Shown here: positions 26,855 to 36,605 of the stretch, one piece after another
Position numbering within the stretch: position 1 is the stretch's first letter
How the letters are laid out: each line of letters starts with the position of its first letter
Assembly: GCA_022844125.1 (NCBI GenBank)
Contig: JALHMI010000003.1
Location: forward strand, 248,001 to 312,000
DNA from: Pirellulales bacterium
Lineage (GTDB): Bacteria > Planctomycetota > Planctomycetia > Pirellulales > PALSA-1355
Direction of reading: 5' to 3'
Length of the DNA: 64,000 nucleotides
Notes under the pieces: generated by a model
What the model was told of the DNA's origin: nothing
What the model saw: the letters and a program-made list of their open reading frames with translations, nothing else
Databases searched by the model: none
Position numbers and translations under genes: made by a program

Positions 26855-27274
26855 GTGTCGCCGCAGAATCTACGTCTCACGGATGCCGAGTTCGCGGTCA
26901 TCGAGCCGCTCTGGGAGCATGGCCCTCAAACGATCCGCCAGCTCACCGCCAGGCTCTATCCGGCCCAGTCCACTTCGGACTATGCCACGGTGCAAAAGCT
27001 GCTAGAGCGGCTGGAAGCCAAGGAATGCGTGGAGCGCGACCGCCAGCAGACGCCGCACGTGTTCCGAGCATCGATCGAGCGCGAAGCTCTGATCGACGAT
27101 CACCTGCAGCAAATCGCCGACCGGCTTTGCGAAGGATCCCTCGTCCCGGTCCTGAATCAGCTCGTCCAGCGGGTGTCGCTCTCGAAGGCCGAACGCTCGG
27201 CCCTGCAAAAGCTGCTCGAACAGCCGCACTCGCAGTCTGGCGCGAGCGCCAAGTCCCGGAGGAAGCGGTCATGA
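26855..27274 (+). CDS. BlaI/MecI/CopY-family transcriptional repressor
   Basis: A 139-residue winged-helix repressor. LRLTDAEFAVIEPLWEHGPQ starts the family N-terminus, and STSDYATVQKLLERLEAKEC is the recognition-helix/wing region. The C-terminal dimerisation helices end in a Lys/Arg/Ser-rich tail. GTG 26855 is chosen: GGAAGGAG lies 8 bases upstream, and the upstream part of the open frame is not protein-like and covers the promoter. The M56 peptidase gene overlaps its stop by 4 bases (ATGA). In BlaR1/BlaI pairs the membrane peptidase triggers loss of the repressor after signal binding; a similar scheme is likely here, with an unknown inducer. Confidence 0.9.
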   Translation: MSPQNLRLTDAEFAVIEPLWEHGPQTIRQLTARLYPAQSTSDYATVQKLLERLEAKECVERDRQQTPHVFRASIEREALIDDHLQQIADRLCEGSLVPVLNQLVQRVSLSKAERSALQKLLEQPHSQSGASAKSRRKRS

Positions 27275-30200
27275 TCATCACGCTCCTGGAGATCGGGCTC
27301 TCAAACGCGGTGGTCGCCTCGCTCCTCGCCGTCGTGGCGGTTGTCGTGACCAGGCGTATGCGCCCGCAGTGGGCTCTGGCCATCTGGTTGCTCGTACTTG
27401 CCAAGTTGCTCATGCCCCCGCTGTGGACCGTGCCGCTTGCTTCGCTGCGAGCACCTGTGCCTGCTGAAGTGCCGGCCGAGTTCGTCTCCTGGAACCAGGC
27501 TGAGCATCCCGTTGCTTTTTCGACGGAAGCGAGCGTCGTGGTAGCCGATGCTCAGCTCGAGCCGCTCCCGATCACAGAAGCAGTGGTCGAACCGCCAACC
27601 ACGACCATTTCTTTCCCTACTCTGGTGCTCGCCGCCTGGGGCTTCGGCACGGTGTGCTGGAGCGTCCTGGCCGCGCGGCGTATTCGTGGCTTCAGCACGC
27701 TGCTCAAGCACACACGACCGGCGCCCTCAGCGCTGCAGGCGACAATCGACGCACTTTCCGCCGAGATCGGCCTCCGCCGCGCGCCTGTGCTGCGCATCAC
27801 CAAGCGCCGGATCGCGCCGCTCGTCTGGGCGTTCACTCGCCGCACGACGATCCTGCTGCCGGCTGCGCTCGTGGAGCAACTTTCGCCCGATGAACTCAGG
27901 GCCCTGCTGCTGCACGAACTCACCCACCTGCGGCGGCGCGATCACCTGGCCAAGCTCCTGGAACTCGCGGCCGTAGCCGTTTACTGGTGGCTGCCCACTG
28001 CGTGGTGGGCTCGCCGCCAGGCCGATCGCGCGACTGAAGGCTGCTGCGACGCGGAGGTCGTAACTCGGCTGACCGGCGACGCCCGCAGCTACGCCTCGGC
28101 CCTGGTGAAAACGATCGACTACCTTTCGGAATCAACCCAGCCGCTACCGCTCGGAGCCAGCGGCTTTTCGCAGTTCGGTCTCGTATCAAGGAGGATCGAG
28201 ATGATTCTACAGCCACTACCCGCGCGACGCGCGAGTTGGAAGTCGCGTCTGGCAATCGTTGCCTTTGCCCTGCTGGTGCTGCCGGTTTCCGTCCGTTCGC
28301 TGTGGGCGGAACCCCCGGCGCCGGGGAGCGAGGGCGAATCGTCCCTCCCACCACCTGGTGACGAGACTTCCATTGCAGCCCAACAGACCTCCGATCCGTT
28401 GCCGGTCATGAGCGATGCGCAGAGAGCAGCTCAGCAGAAAGCCGACCTCGAGTATGATCCCGGCCATTCGGGCGACGACCAGAAGCTTAAGCTCGGATTT
28501 CCGAAAGACGATTCGCTGCCTGCCGCCCTCGGCCTCGCCCAGGCACTCTACCATGCTCAACTCGCGGCCCAGATGAACACTTTCTTTAGGCAGTACTTCA
28601 GCAAAGAGAGCCTGCAGCGAGCGAAAGACGAGCTCGCCAAGCTGGAGCAGAAAACGGATGATGAGCGGCAGCAGAAAACGATTGCCATCCGTGATGCCCA
28701 GCTCAGCCAGCTCGAGACCAGGCAAACCGCGTTCGCATCGGGCGACCTCCCCGTCGAAGAGCTCATTCAGACTCAGCGAGAACTGGCTGAAACCGAGTCG
28801 GCGCTGGCCAGCGCAATTTGCCCTGAGACCTGGTCCGGCGAAGTCCTGCGGATGCAAGCGAACTATGCAATCGCCACCGACGCACTGAACCGCGCTCGCA
28901 AGACCTGGCAGGAAGTTCATAAGCGGCTTGAAGTGGATGGTACCGAGGCAGCCACCGAGGCCCTCGCCCGAGAGCACTTTTACCAGTGCAAGCAGCAGTG
29001 TCAGAATGTGATGCAAGCCGCCCTCGGCGATTTCGGTCAACATTACTCGCAGGATAGCATTGACCGCGACATGGTAAGCGAGTTGCATGCCACGCAAGGC
29101 GCCGAATGGCGAACCTACTCGATCCCAGGTTCCACGACAGTCGGTGCGACGCTCACCAAACTCGATCCGCCTTCGGACGAGGAAATCATGCGTGCTTTGC
29201 ATCGCAAGCTCTTCAGTGAAGGTCGCTCTCCGGCAAAGGGTGACATCAAGATCGTCAAAGAGCTGCGCGCTACCTACGTCGATGATCCGCGTGTTCATCC
29301 CGAGGTCGGCCAGGCCCAGCGGCACCATGCGATCTACAAATGCACCGTAGGTTATGTCGAGCTGGAAGACGATCAGACCATCGAAGTGTTCTACATCGAT
29401 CACAATCATCTGCACCGCTTCGACAAGACACCTCAACAAGCGCAGACCGGCGAACCGGAAGCCGCATCAAGAGATTCTGAAGTTGCACCGGCCGGCGGCG
29501 AGTTCATTTCCACTAAAGAGCCGGGGAAGGCATGGATCTCCAGCGCAGCAGATTTGATCGACAATGACGTCTTTGAATCCAAAGCGAAGGCGTTGGCCCT
29601 GAATGCTAAAGGAGATTCGGCTCTTGCCGAAACCAATGCGAAACGGCGGGACGCCGCGGCGCGCCAGCTTGAGGCAATGGAGTCCGCCTATGAAGCGGGC
29701 ACGGTGACGATCGATCAACTCCTCGAAGCGCAGCGGCGGCATAGCGAAGCGCAGATGGTCTACTACCAAACCATCCTGCAAACCGATTTGGATTCCGCCG
29801 ACCACCGCCGCCTGCTTCATGAAGCCAATGTCGTCGTTGCCAAAGATGCCACGATCTCGGCTCGCCGCACCTGGCAAAAGGCATACGCAAAGTATCGGCA
29901 AGGCGTTCAAGGAGGCGAGGCCTCGGTCGAAGCCCAGGCTCGTGAGCAGTTCTACCAGTTCAAGCAGCAGTTCGAGCAAGCCAAACGTGGCTACCTGGAG
30001 GAACTCGAGCGGCAAGGCAAAGCGCCGAGCGAACGCACTTCTCAACGCGCACGCCAGCCGAAGACCGAAGCTGACAAGCGCATTCAGGCTGAGATGAATC
30101 GGGTTTCGATACTCGGTCCGATTGCCTCCGGTGAGACGCCGACGACTCTCGATCCGCCTGGCGACGAGGAAGTGTTGCGTGTCTGGCGGCAAAAACTCGT

Positions 30201-30747
30201 CCCCGCCGGGTGGCCGATCCCTAGCAAGATTACTCGCATCGCGAAGGAACTGGTCGCCACGTACACCGACCCACCGCGTATGTTTCCGTTGATCGGTAAA
30301 GCTGAGATGCACCACGCACACTATAAGTGCACGGTGACTTGCGAAGACGAGCAGGGAAAGAATAGCGAATCTGTATTATTTGTCGATCATCATCACCTGC
30401 ACCTCATGTCCACGCTGCACCACACTCCACCGGCCAACACCAGTTCCAGGCCGGTCTTCGAGATTCGCAAGCAACTCGTGCAGCTCAGGCACTTTCAGAT
30501 CCAACTCGCCCGTGAAAGAGTTAAGCTTGCCGACCTCGAGCAGCAGTACGCTGACAACCAGCGGAAGCAACTGGACATGGCCCAGGATGACGAAAGTGCA
30601 CTTGCCGCGCGACGCGCCGAGATCGAACGCCAGAAGTGGCGAATCAAGCAACGAGAGCTTGAGCTGCAAGCAGCCAAGAACCTCTATGAGAAACAGGCTT
30701 CGAACGCCGAGTCATCGCCGGTCATACCAGTGGATAAGCATGATTAA
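27271..30747 (+). CDS. M56 (BlaR1-type) membrane metallopeptidase with large duplicated C-terminal module
   Basis: A 1158-residue protein translationally coupled to the BlaI repressor. The first ~345 residues are a BlaR1-like M56 peptidase: transmembrane helices at about 5-25, 33-52, 115-135 and 325-345, zinc motif HELTH at 215-219, and a downstream acidic ligand region ATEGCCDAE. Residues ~350-1158 replace the usual penicillin-binding sensor. They hold two copies of a ~260-residue unit (about 470-716 and 780-1046). Each copy has a TolC-like coiled coil (EAQRR/QTQREL, then ARKTWQ and EQFYQFKQQ) and a compact domain with TLDPPxDEE, HHAxYKCTV and a D-H-x-H-L-H motif. A final coiled coil runs from 1065 to 1145. 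GGAGGAAGCGGTC precedes the ATG. Confidence 0.85.
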   Translation: MIITLLEIGLSNAVVASLLAVVAVVVTRRMRPQWALAIWLLVLAKLLMPPLWTVPLASLRAPVPAEVPAEFVSWNQAEHPVAFSTEASVVVADAQLEPLPITEAVVEPPTTTISFPTLVLAAWGFGTVCWSVLAARRIRGFSTLLKHTRPAPSALQATIDALSAEIGLRRAPVLRITKRRIAPLVWAFTRRTTILLPAALVEQLSPDELRALLLHELTHLRRRDHLAKLLELAAVAVYWWLPTAWWARRQADRATEGCCDAEVVTRLTGDARSYASALVKTIDYLSESTQPLPLGASGFSQFGLVSRRIEMILQPLPARRASWKSRLAIVAFALLVLPVSVRSLWAEPPAPGSEGESSLPPPGDETSIAAQQTSDPLPVMSDAQRAAQQKADLEYDPGHSGDDQKLKLGFPKDDSLPAALGLAQALYHAQLAAQMNTFFRQYFSKESLQRAKDELAKLEQKTDDERQQKTIAIRDAQLSQLETRQTAFASGDLPVEELIQTQRELAETESALASAICPETWSGEVLRMQANYAIATDALNRARKTWQEVHKRLEVDGTEAATEALAREHFYQCKQQCQNVMQAALGDFGQHYSQDSIDRDMVSELHATQGAEWRTYSIPGSTTVGATLTKLDPPSDEEIMRALHRKLFSEGRSPAKGDIKIVKELRATYVDDPRVHPEVGQAQRHHAIYKCTVGYVELEDDQTIEVFYIDHNHLHRFDKTPQQAQTGEPEAASRDSEVAPAGGEFISTKEPGKAWISSAADLIDNDVFESKAKALALNAKGDSALAETNAKRRDAAARQLEAMESAYEAGTVTIDQLLEAQRRHSEAQMVYYQTILQTDLDSADHRRLLHEANVVVAKDATISARRTWQKAYAKYRQGVQGGEASVEAQAREQFYQFKQQFEQAKRGYLEELERQGKAPSERTSQRARQPKTEADKRIQAEMNRVSILGPIASGETPTTLDPPGDEEVLRVWRQKLVPAGWPIPSKITRIAKELVATYTDPPRMFPLIGKAEMHHAHYKCTVTCEDEQGKNSESVLFVDHHHLHLMSTLHHTPPANTSSRPVFEIRKQLVQLRHFQIQLARERVKLADLEQQYADNQRKQLDMAQDDESALAARRAEIERQKWRIKQRELELQAAKNLYEKQASNAESSPVIPVDKHD

Positions 30748-30761
30748 CCGCTCGAATTAGG

Positions 30762-30805
30762 TCTCTCTGCGTCTCCGTGCCTTTGCGACTCTGCGTTAGA
30801 ATTCT
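30762..30805 (+). repeat. Dispersed intergenic repeat, copy 3
   Basis: TCTCTCTGCGTCTCCGTGCC followed by TTTGCGACTCTGCGTTAGA; aligns over 44 bases with 24231-24274. It fills most of the 82-base gap between the convergent M56 and glnE genes, the same context as copy 1. Confidence 0.65.
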
Positions 30806-30829
30806 GCCCGATTCCCTGCGGGTCAATTA

Positions 30830-33800
30830 CTACTGCCCTGCCTGCTCGAACAACCGCTCCGTGCGCCGGCGGTTCTCGGCCGTGTACCGCCGGCAATCGT
30901 CCAAGAGCGCCTCGCGGCCGCTATAGCCCAATAGCCCCGCCAGCTTCGCGATCTCGCGTGCTTCTTCCGGCAGGTCATCGCGGGCCGTGGTGCTCATCAG
31001 CCGCAGTCGGGCTTGAATCGTCCGCAAGAAACGGAAGCTCGTCACGAAATATTCGTGATCGTCGCGCGAGAGCACCCCCGCCGCTTGCAGCGCGTGCAGC
31101 GCATCGAGCGTGCCGGGTAGTGCAATCTCCGGCATCTCGGCCGCATACTTGAGCACCAGCATCTGGACCAGGAACTCGATATCCACCAGGCCGCCGGGCC
31201 CGCGCTTCAGGTTACCCGGCGTTGCGGTGACTTCCAGCCGCTTGCGCATCTGCCAGATGCTGGCCACGTTCTGCGCGTTCCACTCGGGTCCGAAGGCGGC
31301 CTGTCGAATCGCGTCCATCGACAGCTCTGCCGCTCGCGGCGAACCATACACCACGCGTGCCTTGCACAGCGCCTGCCGCTCCCAGAGTTGCCCCTGTTCG
31401 GAACCAAAGTACCGCGAGAACTCGGCCAGCGACGTGGCCAGGGGGCCGCTCCGCCCGGTGGGTCGCAACCGCGGATCGATCTCATATAGCCGGCCGTACG
31501 GCCCAAGCTGACTGGCGACCTTAATGATCCGCTGCGCGAGCTCGCTGAAAAAGTGCTGGTTGTTGGTCGTCTCCTCGCGGCGCGAACGGCGCAGCGGCAC
31601 CGTCATGCCGTCGCCTTCATACAGGAAGATCAAATCCAGGTCGCTGTAGTAATTCAGCTCGCGCCCGCCGAATTTGCCCATCGCCAGGATAATCAGTTCG
31701 CAATCCGTCCGATCGTCCCCTTCGTCCCCGACGGTCGGGCGACCCAAGCGTGCCACCAGCCTGTCGTACTCTCGCCGCGTGATCTGCTCCAGGCACACTT
31801 GGGCGATGTCCGACAGTGCGCCGGTCGTGGCTTCGATCTTCTCCTTACCCAGGATATCGCGGATGCCGACCCGCATTTGCTGCGCGTTCTTGAAGCTGTG
31901 CAGCGCCGGCTCGATGTCCTCGGCTCCGCGGCATAGCTCGGCCAGCGTGCCGCGCAGCACCTCCATTGTCGGCAGCTTGTCGAGCAACAAACTATCGAGC
32001 AGTTCGTCGAGCATGCCCGGGTTGCTGGTCAAAATGCCCGAGAGGTATTGGCTCGACGAGCACAGTTCGACATAGAGCTTCAGCGTGGGCGGGCTGAAGC
32101 TGAACAGCTCCCAGAGCACGCCCTTGCCACCCAGCGAGTCGCTCACCTTCGAAAGATCGTTGAGCGTCGAATCGGGGTCAGGCGTTTCGGCGATCGCGCG
32201 GAGCAGGGCAGGGGCGATCGCCGCCAGAAAGTGCCGGCACCGCCGCGTCGAGAGGAACCGAATCTTCTCGGTCGACAGCTCCATCAAGTTCCGATACGCC
32301 TGCCGCACATCGCGAAAATTGTAGCGGCCCAGAATCTCCGCGATTTGCTCTTCGCCCGGCTCGGGGTCCAGCACCAGGTCGCTTTCGGGCTCCGTGCGCG
32401 CATCATCGCTGAACGCGTCATGCAACAGGTGATCGAGAATCTTGCGATTAACCTCGGTCTTGTTCGCATAGTCGCTCTGAAACTGTTCGAGCGCCGTATT
32501 CTCCGCGTCGGAGTAGCCCAGGCGAATCGCAACTTTGCGCATCTCTTCCGGATCGCTGGGCAGCAGGTGCGTTTGCAGGTCGAACATGATCTGCAGCCGA
32601 TGCTCGATCTTCCGCAGAAATGCGTAGTTCTCCTCCAGCAGCGTCCGCTCCTGGCCGGTCAGGCAACCGCATTGCTCTAGCTCGAGAATTGCTTCGAGCG
32701 TGTTGCCGGTCCGCAGCGCCGGCAGGTCGCCGCCGTTCAAGAGCTGCAGGAACTGAATCACGAACTCGATGTCGCGAATCCCGCCGTGGCCGGTCTTCAC
32801 GTTCAGGCTGTCGGCCCCATCGCGATGCGTTCGATGTTCGATCCGCCGCTTGAGCGCCTTGATGCCCGTGATGTCGGCACGGCTCAGGTAGCGGCGATAG
32901 ATCCACGGTTCGAGTTGCTCGAGAAACGCCCGGCCCAGGTCCAGGTCGCCCGCGATTGGCCGGGCCTTGACCATCATCTGGCGTTCCCAGGTGCGGCCAG
33001 TCGTGTCGTAATAATGGAACGCGGCGTCGAGCGCAATGGCCGTCGGTCCGGCGGCGCCTTGCGGCCTGAGTCGCAGGTCCACGCGATAGGCCGCGCCAAG
33101 TTCGGTCGCCTCGGCCAGCAGCTTCACCACTTCGCGCACCAGGCGCTCGTAATACTCACTGGCCGCGTGCTGCTGCATCGGGTCGGCCGAGCGCGGCGGC
33201 TCATAGAGAAACATCAAGTCGATGTCGCTCGAATAGTTGAGCTCCGTGCCGCCCAGCTTGCCGAGCGCAAGCACCACAAATCGGCCCGGCTCGCCGTCGC
33301 GCGCCGCCGGTTGACCCGGGCTGCGACGCGCGTTGATCCGCGCTCGCGCGCCTCGAACCGCGGCTTCGACGATCGCATCAGCCAGGTACGATATCTGCCG
33401 AGTGACCGTGCTCACGGGTTGGCCGCGAATGATGTCGCCATAGGCGATCCGCAGCGTTTCGCGACGTTTGAAGCGGCGCAGGGCCGCGGCCACGGCCGGA
33501 TCATCGCCGGCCAGCATGTCGATCTCCGCGGCCAGCTCGCTGACCAGGTACTCGCGGGCGACCGGCTGTCCTTCGGTAATCCGCAGCAGGTCATAGCTTT
33601 CGCTGTCCTGAATCAGCACGTCGCTCAGGTGCTGGCTGGTGGCAAATATCTGCAACAGGATCGGCAGGGCTTCGGAGTCGCGCTCAAACAGCGTCGCCAG
33701 CGACAGTGGACTGCGGACGCTGTCGAAAAACCGATCCAGATTGTTGAGCGCCATGTCCGGATCGCTCGACGCCGGCAGATGCGCGGTGAGCTGATCGGCG

Positions 33801-33952
33801 ATGGTGCCCATCAGGTCGAGCGTCACGCCGCTGGTGGCAATCCGCACCAGGTTGCCATGGGCGCGATCGGTTTGCCGAATGCCGAGCGAGCGAAGCCAAG
33901 CGTCCGCTTCGGCCGGCTGGTCCAGGTAGCGATGGATCTCTTCGACGAGCAT
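30830..33952 (-). CDS. glnE: Glutamine synthetase adenylyltransferase/deadenylase
   Basis: A ~1040-residue bifunctional enzyme that adds AMP to and removes it from glutamine synthetase according to nitrogen status. Two nucleotidyltransferase halves are visible: GGTELNYSSDID (234-245) and GGRELNYYSDLD (762-773), each with the metal-binding DxD. The first belongs to the deadenylase half and the second to the adenylylase half in the characterised enzyme. Helical linkers such as GHGGIRDIEFVIQFLQ and RGPGGLVDIEFLVQML follow each. ATG 33952 fits the family N-terminus; GTG 34048, 2 bases after the miaB stop, would add 32 unconserved residues. No glnA or glnB is in the window. Confidence 0.92.
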   Translation of the reverse strand: MLVEEIHRYLDQPAEADAWLRSLGIRQTDRAHGNLVRIATSGVTLDLMGTIADQLTAHLPASSDPDMALNNLDRFFDSVRSPLSLATLFERDSEALPILLQIFATSQHLSDVLIQDSESYDLLRITEGQPVAREYLVSELAAEIDMLAGDDPAVAAALRRFKRRETLRIAYGDIIRGQPVSTVTRQISYLADAIVEAAVRGARARINARRSPGQPAARDGEPGRFVVLALGKLGGTELNYSSDIDLMFLYEPPRSADPMQQHAASEYYERLVREVVKLLAEATELGAAYRVDLRLRPQGAAGPTAIALDAAFHYYDTTGRTWERQMMVKARPIAGDLDLGRAFLEQLEPWIYRRYLSRADITGIKALKRRIEHRTHRDGADSLNVKTGHGGIRDIEFVIQFLQLLNGGDLPALRTGNTLEAILELEQCGCLTGQERTLLEENYAFLRKIEHRLQIMFDLQTHLLPSDPEEMRKVAIRLGYSDAENTALEQFQSDYANKTEVNRKILDHLLHDAFSDDARTEPESDLVLDPEPGEEQIAEILGRYNFRDVRQAYRNLMELSTEKIRFLSTRRCRHFLAAIAPALLRAIAETPDPDSTLNDLSKVSDSLGGKGVLWELFSFSPPTLKLYVELCSSSQYLSGILTSNPGMLDELLDSLLLDKLPTMEVLRGTLAELCRGAEDIEPALHSFKNAQQMRVGIRDILGKEKIEATTGALSDIAQVCLEQITRREYDRLVARLGRPTVGDEGDDRTDCELIILAMGKFGGRELNYYSDLDLIFLYEGDGMTVPLRRSRREETTNNQHFFSELAQRIIKVASQLGPYGRLYEIDPRLRPTGRSGPLATSLAEFSRYFGSEQGQLWERQALCKARVVYGSPRAAELSMDAIRQAAFGPEWNAQNVASIWQMRKRLEVTATPGNLKRGPGGLVDIEFLVQMLVLKYAAEMPEIALPGTLDALHALQAAGVLSRDDHEYFVTSFRFLRTIQARLRLMSTTARDDLPEEAREIAKLAGLLGYSGREALLDDCRRYTAENRRRTERLFEQAGQ

Positions 33953-34050
33953 CTGGCGGCTGCGATTCTGCTGACGGCTAACGATTCTGCTGGCGGCGAG
34001 ACGGGCGGGACCAACCGACTTCGGACTTGTGAGACCAGACTGCCACACAA

Positions 34051-35469
34051 CTATAGACTATAGACCTCCGGTCCCACGTGCGAAGTGACCACGCTGCCGA
34101 AGAGCGTGAACGCGTTCGCGTCGTACACGGCCACGTCCAAAAGCTGGCCGATCTGCCGGCGATTGCCGTCAAACACCACGATCCGATCGCACATCGTCCG
34201 TCCTACGAGTTGCACGACCGGCCTCTCATCCTCGCCATGCTTGATGGCGTTCTTGCTCGGCCCCTCGACCAGCACCTCGACCTGCCGGCCGATGAACGGC
34301 TGGTTGTCCTCTTCGCTGATCGCGTTCTGGATCGCCAGCAGCTGATTGTTCCGCCGCTTCTTCACATCCTCTGGCACGTCATCCGGAAACAGATCCGCGC
34401 TCTTGGTGCCCGGGCGTTCCGAATACTTGAAGATGAAGCTGTTCTTGAACCGCGACTCGCGCACCAGCTCCACCGTCTCGGCAAAGTCCTCGTCCGTTTC
34501 GCCGCAGAAGCCCACGATGAAGTCGCTCGTCACAGTCGCCTCGGGCACCGTCGCGCGAATCCGGCTCATCATCTCGCGGTATTCTTCGACCGTGTAGCCG
34601 CGCTTCATCATCTTCAGCATCCGGTTCGAACCGCTCTGCGCGGGCACGTGCAGATAGGTCGAAACTTTCGGCAGATCGCGCACCGCCTGCAACAGGTCGT
34701 CCGTCATGTCCTTCGGATAGTTCGTGACGAACTTCACGCGGTCGATGCCGGAAACGTCCTCGAGCGCCACGAGCAAATCGCTCAGTCGCCACATCCGGCC
34801 GTCCGCTTCGTGGCGATAGCTGTTCACGGTTTGGCCTAGCAGTGTGATCTCGCGGCAGCCTTCGCCGGCAAGCTGCCGGGCTTCGGCCAGGATCTGCGAC
34901 GCAGGCCGGCTCTGCTCGGGTCCGCGCACGCTCGGCACGATGCAATAGGTGCAAAACTTGTCGCAGCCGATCATGATCCGCGCGAACGCCTGAAACGGCG
35001 TCGGCCGCATCGACGGATCGCGCAGCGGGTCGTAACTTTCGAAGCTCTGCTCGACCTCGTGCCGACTGCCGGCCTTGCGGTCGAGACTCACTTCGAGCTG
35101 CTGACCGTCGCCCGCGGCGATCTTTTCCAAGAGCTCGGGAATCTGATGCAGTTGGCCCGGGCCGACGATCAGGTCGACGTACGGCGCCCGCTCGAAGATC
35201 AGCTTCTGATCCTTCTGAGCCATGCAGCCCAGCACGCCGATGATTTTCCCCGGGTTATGCGTCTTGGCGTGTTTGAGCCGGCCGAGAGCACTGTAGATCT
35301 TGTCCTCGGCATGCTGCCGCACGCTGCACGTGTTGAACAGGATCGTATCGGCGTTCTTGGCCGAATCGGTCAGCTCGTAGCCCGCCTTGCGTAGCGAGGC
35401 CACGACCAGCTCGCTGTCCAGCATGTTCATCTGGCAGCCGACGGTTTCGATATAGAGCTGTTTGGCCAT
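34051..35469 (-). CDS. miaB: tRNA-2-methylthio-N6-dimethylallyladenosine synthase
   Basis: Radical-SAM methylthiotransferase modifying A37 of tRNAs that read UNN codons. The 472-residue protein has the N-terminal UPF0004 domain with Cys12, Cys48 and Cys82 for the auxiliary [4Fe-4S] cluster. The radical-SAM motif CDKFCTYC (Cys169, Cys173, Cys176) follows, then a C-terminal TRAM region (EVLVEGPSKN onward). The YIETVGCQMN start and FNTCSVRQHAEDK are specific to MiaB rather than MtaB or RimO. It lies directly upstream of glnE on the same strand and may be cotranscribed with it. Confidence 0.94.
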   Translation of the reverse strand: MAKQLYIETVGCQMNMLDSELVVASLRKAGYELTDSAKNADTILFNTCSVRQHAEDKIYSALGRLKHAKTHNPGKIIGVLGCMAQKDQKLIFERAPYVDLIVGPGQLHQIPELLEKIAAGDGQQLEVSLDRKAGSRHEVEQSFESYDPLRDPSMRPTPFQAFARIMIGCDKFCTYCIVPSVRGPEQSRPASQILAEARQLAGEGCREITLLGQTVNSYRHEADGRMWRLSDLLVALEDVSGIDRVKFVTNYPKDMTDDLLQAVRDLPKVSTYLHVPAQSGSNRMLKMMKRGYTVEEYREMMSRIRATVPEATVTSDFIVGFCGETDEDFAETVELVRESRFKNSFIFKYSERPGTKSADLFPDDVPEDVKKRRNNQLLAIQNAISEEDNQPFIGRQVEVLVEGPSKNAIKHGEDERPVVQLVGRTMCDRIVVFDGNRRQIGQLLDVAVYDANAFTLFGSVVTSHVGPEVYSL

Positions 35470-35601
35470 AAGTACGGGACAGGGCAGGGGTGCACGTGCG
35501 AAGTTGAAGCCCGGCGGGAGTTTAGCCTCCGCCGAAGCACCCTATTTTAGCCCACCGACTGGCACCTCGGCCAGACAGGAATTCGGCCGCGAAACGCTGC
35601 G

Positions 35602-36579
35602 TTAGGTAGGCCCGAACCGCTCGCCCGCGCGTACCGGATAACCCCGCAAGAACTCGCTCGCGCTCATCGCTTTCTTTCCGGCGGGCTGGACCGACTCGAT
35701 TCGCAGAGCGCCATCGCCGCTGGAAATCACCAACCGATCGCCGGATGCTTCCAACACGATGCCGGGGTCGACGCCTTTCGTGTCGCCCGATTCCAGCCAC
35801 ACGCGGTCCAGAATCACCCGCAGCGGTTCGCCGCCAGTGCGATGCCAGAACGTGAACGTCCGCGGCCAGGGCTCGAGCGCCCGCACCTGGTCCTTGATGG
35901 CCACGGCCGCGCGGGTCCAGTCGATCGCCCCTTGCTCTTTCTTGAGCCGCGGAGCTTTCGTCACGAGCGCTGCGTCTTGCGGAATTGACTGGGCCGTGCC
36001 GGCTGCCAGTCGCGCGATCGACTCCATCACCAGCGGCACGCCAAGTTCCGCCAGCCGCGGTTCGACCTCGGCCGCGGTTTCATATTCACCGACGGGAATA
36101 CCTCCCTGAGCGATCGCCGGCCCGGCGTCGAGCTGCGGGGTCATGTGAATCACGGTGACCCCCAGCTCCCGTTCGCCGTGCAGCAGCGCCCAATTGATCG
36201 GCGCTGCGCCGCGATACTTCGGCAGCAGCGAACCATGCAGGTTGATGCCCCCCAGCCGCGCGAGCTCCAGCACCTCGGGCTTCAGAATCTGCCCATAGTC
36301 GCACACCACAAGCAGATCAGGTTGATAGCTCGCCAGCACCATCCGCGCGGTCGAGGCGTTAATGCTCTCCGGATCGTGCACGGGCGTGCCGTGCTCGGTG
36401 GCGAGCGCCCGCATCGGATTGGGCGGCGTCTTGGTCCTGCCTTTCTGCGGTCGATCGGGCCGCGTGAACAGCGCACGCACCTCGTGGGGCGAATCGTAAA
36501 TCGCCCGCAGCGTTGGCACCGCGAACGGCCCCGTCCCCATCATCACGATTCGCAATGATTCTTGCTCGCCTCTAGTCAC
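35602..36579 (-). CDS. fmt: Methionyl-tRNA formyltransferase
   Basis: Transfers the formyl group from 10-formyltetrahydrofolate to initiator Met-tRNA. In the 325-residue protein the catalytic residues are Asn113 and His115 in INLHGSLLPKYRGAAP and Asp151 in TPQLDAGP. The C-terminal OB-like domain (about 210-325) binds tRNA. The opening LRIVMMGTGPFAVPTL is typical. The usual partner gene def (deformylase) is not adjacent; the TPP-enzyme gene is 26 bases upstream on the same strand. Confidence 0.94.
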   Translation of the reverse strand: MTRGEQESLRIVMMGTGPFAVPTLRAIYDSPHEVRALFTRPDRPQKGRTKTPPNPMRALATEHGTPVHDPESINASTARMVLASYQPDLLVVCDYGQILKPEVLELARLGGINLHGSLLPKYRGAAPINWALLHGERELGVTVIHMTPQLDAGPAIAQGGIPVGEYETAAEVEPRLAELGVPLVMESIARLAAGTAQSIPQDAALVTKAPRLKKEQGAIDWTRAAVAIKDQVRALEPWPRTFTFWHRTGGEPLRVILDRVWLESGDTKGVDPGIVLEASGDRLVISSGDGALRIESVQPAGKKAMSASEFLRGYPVRAGERFGPT

Positions 36580-36605
36580 TTATTCAACAGTCCTCTCTGA
36601 TTCGT

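Noticed and set aside
32786-34063. 425-codon plus-strand ORF
   Set aside because: Antisense of glnE; no recognisable fold.
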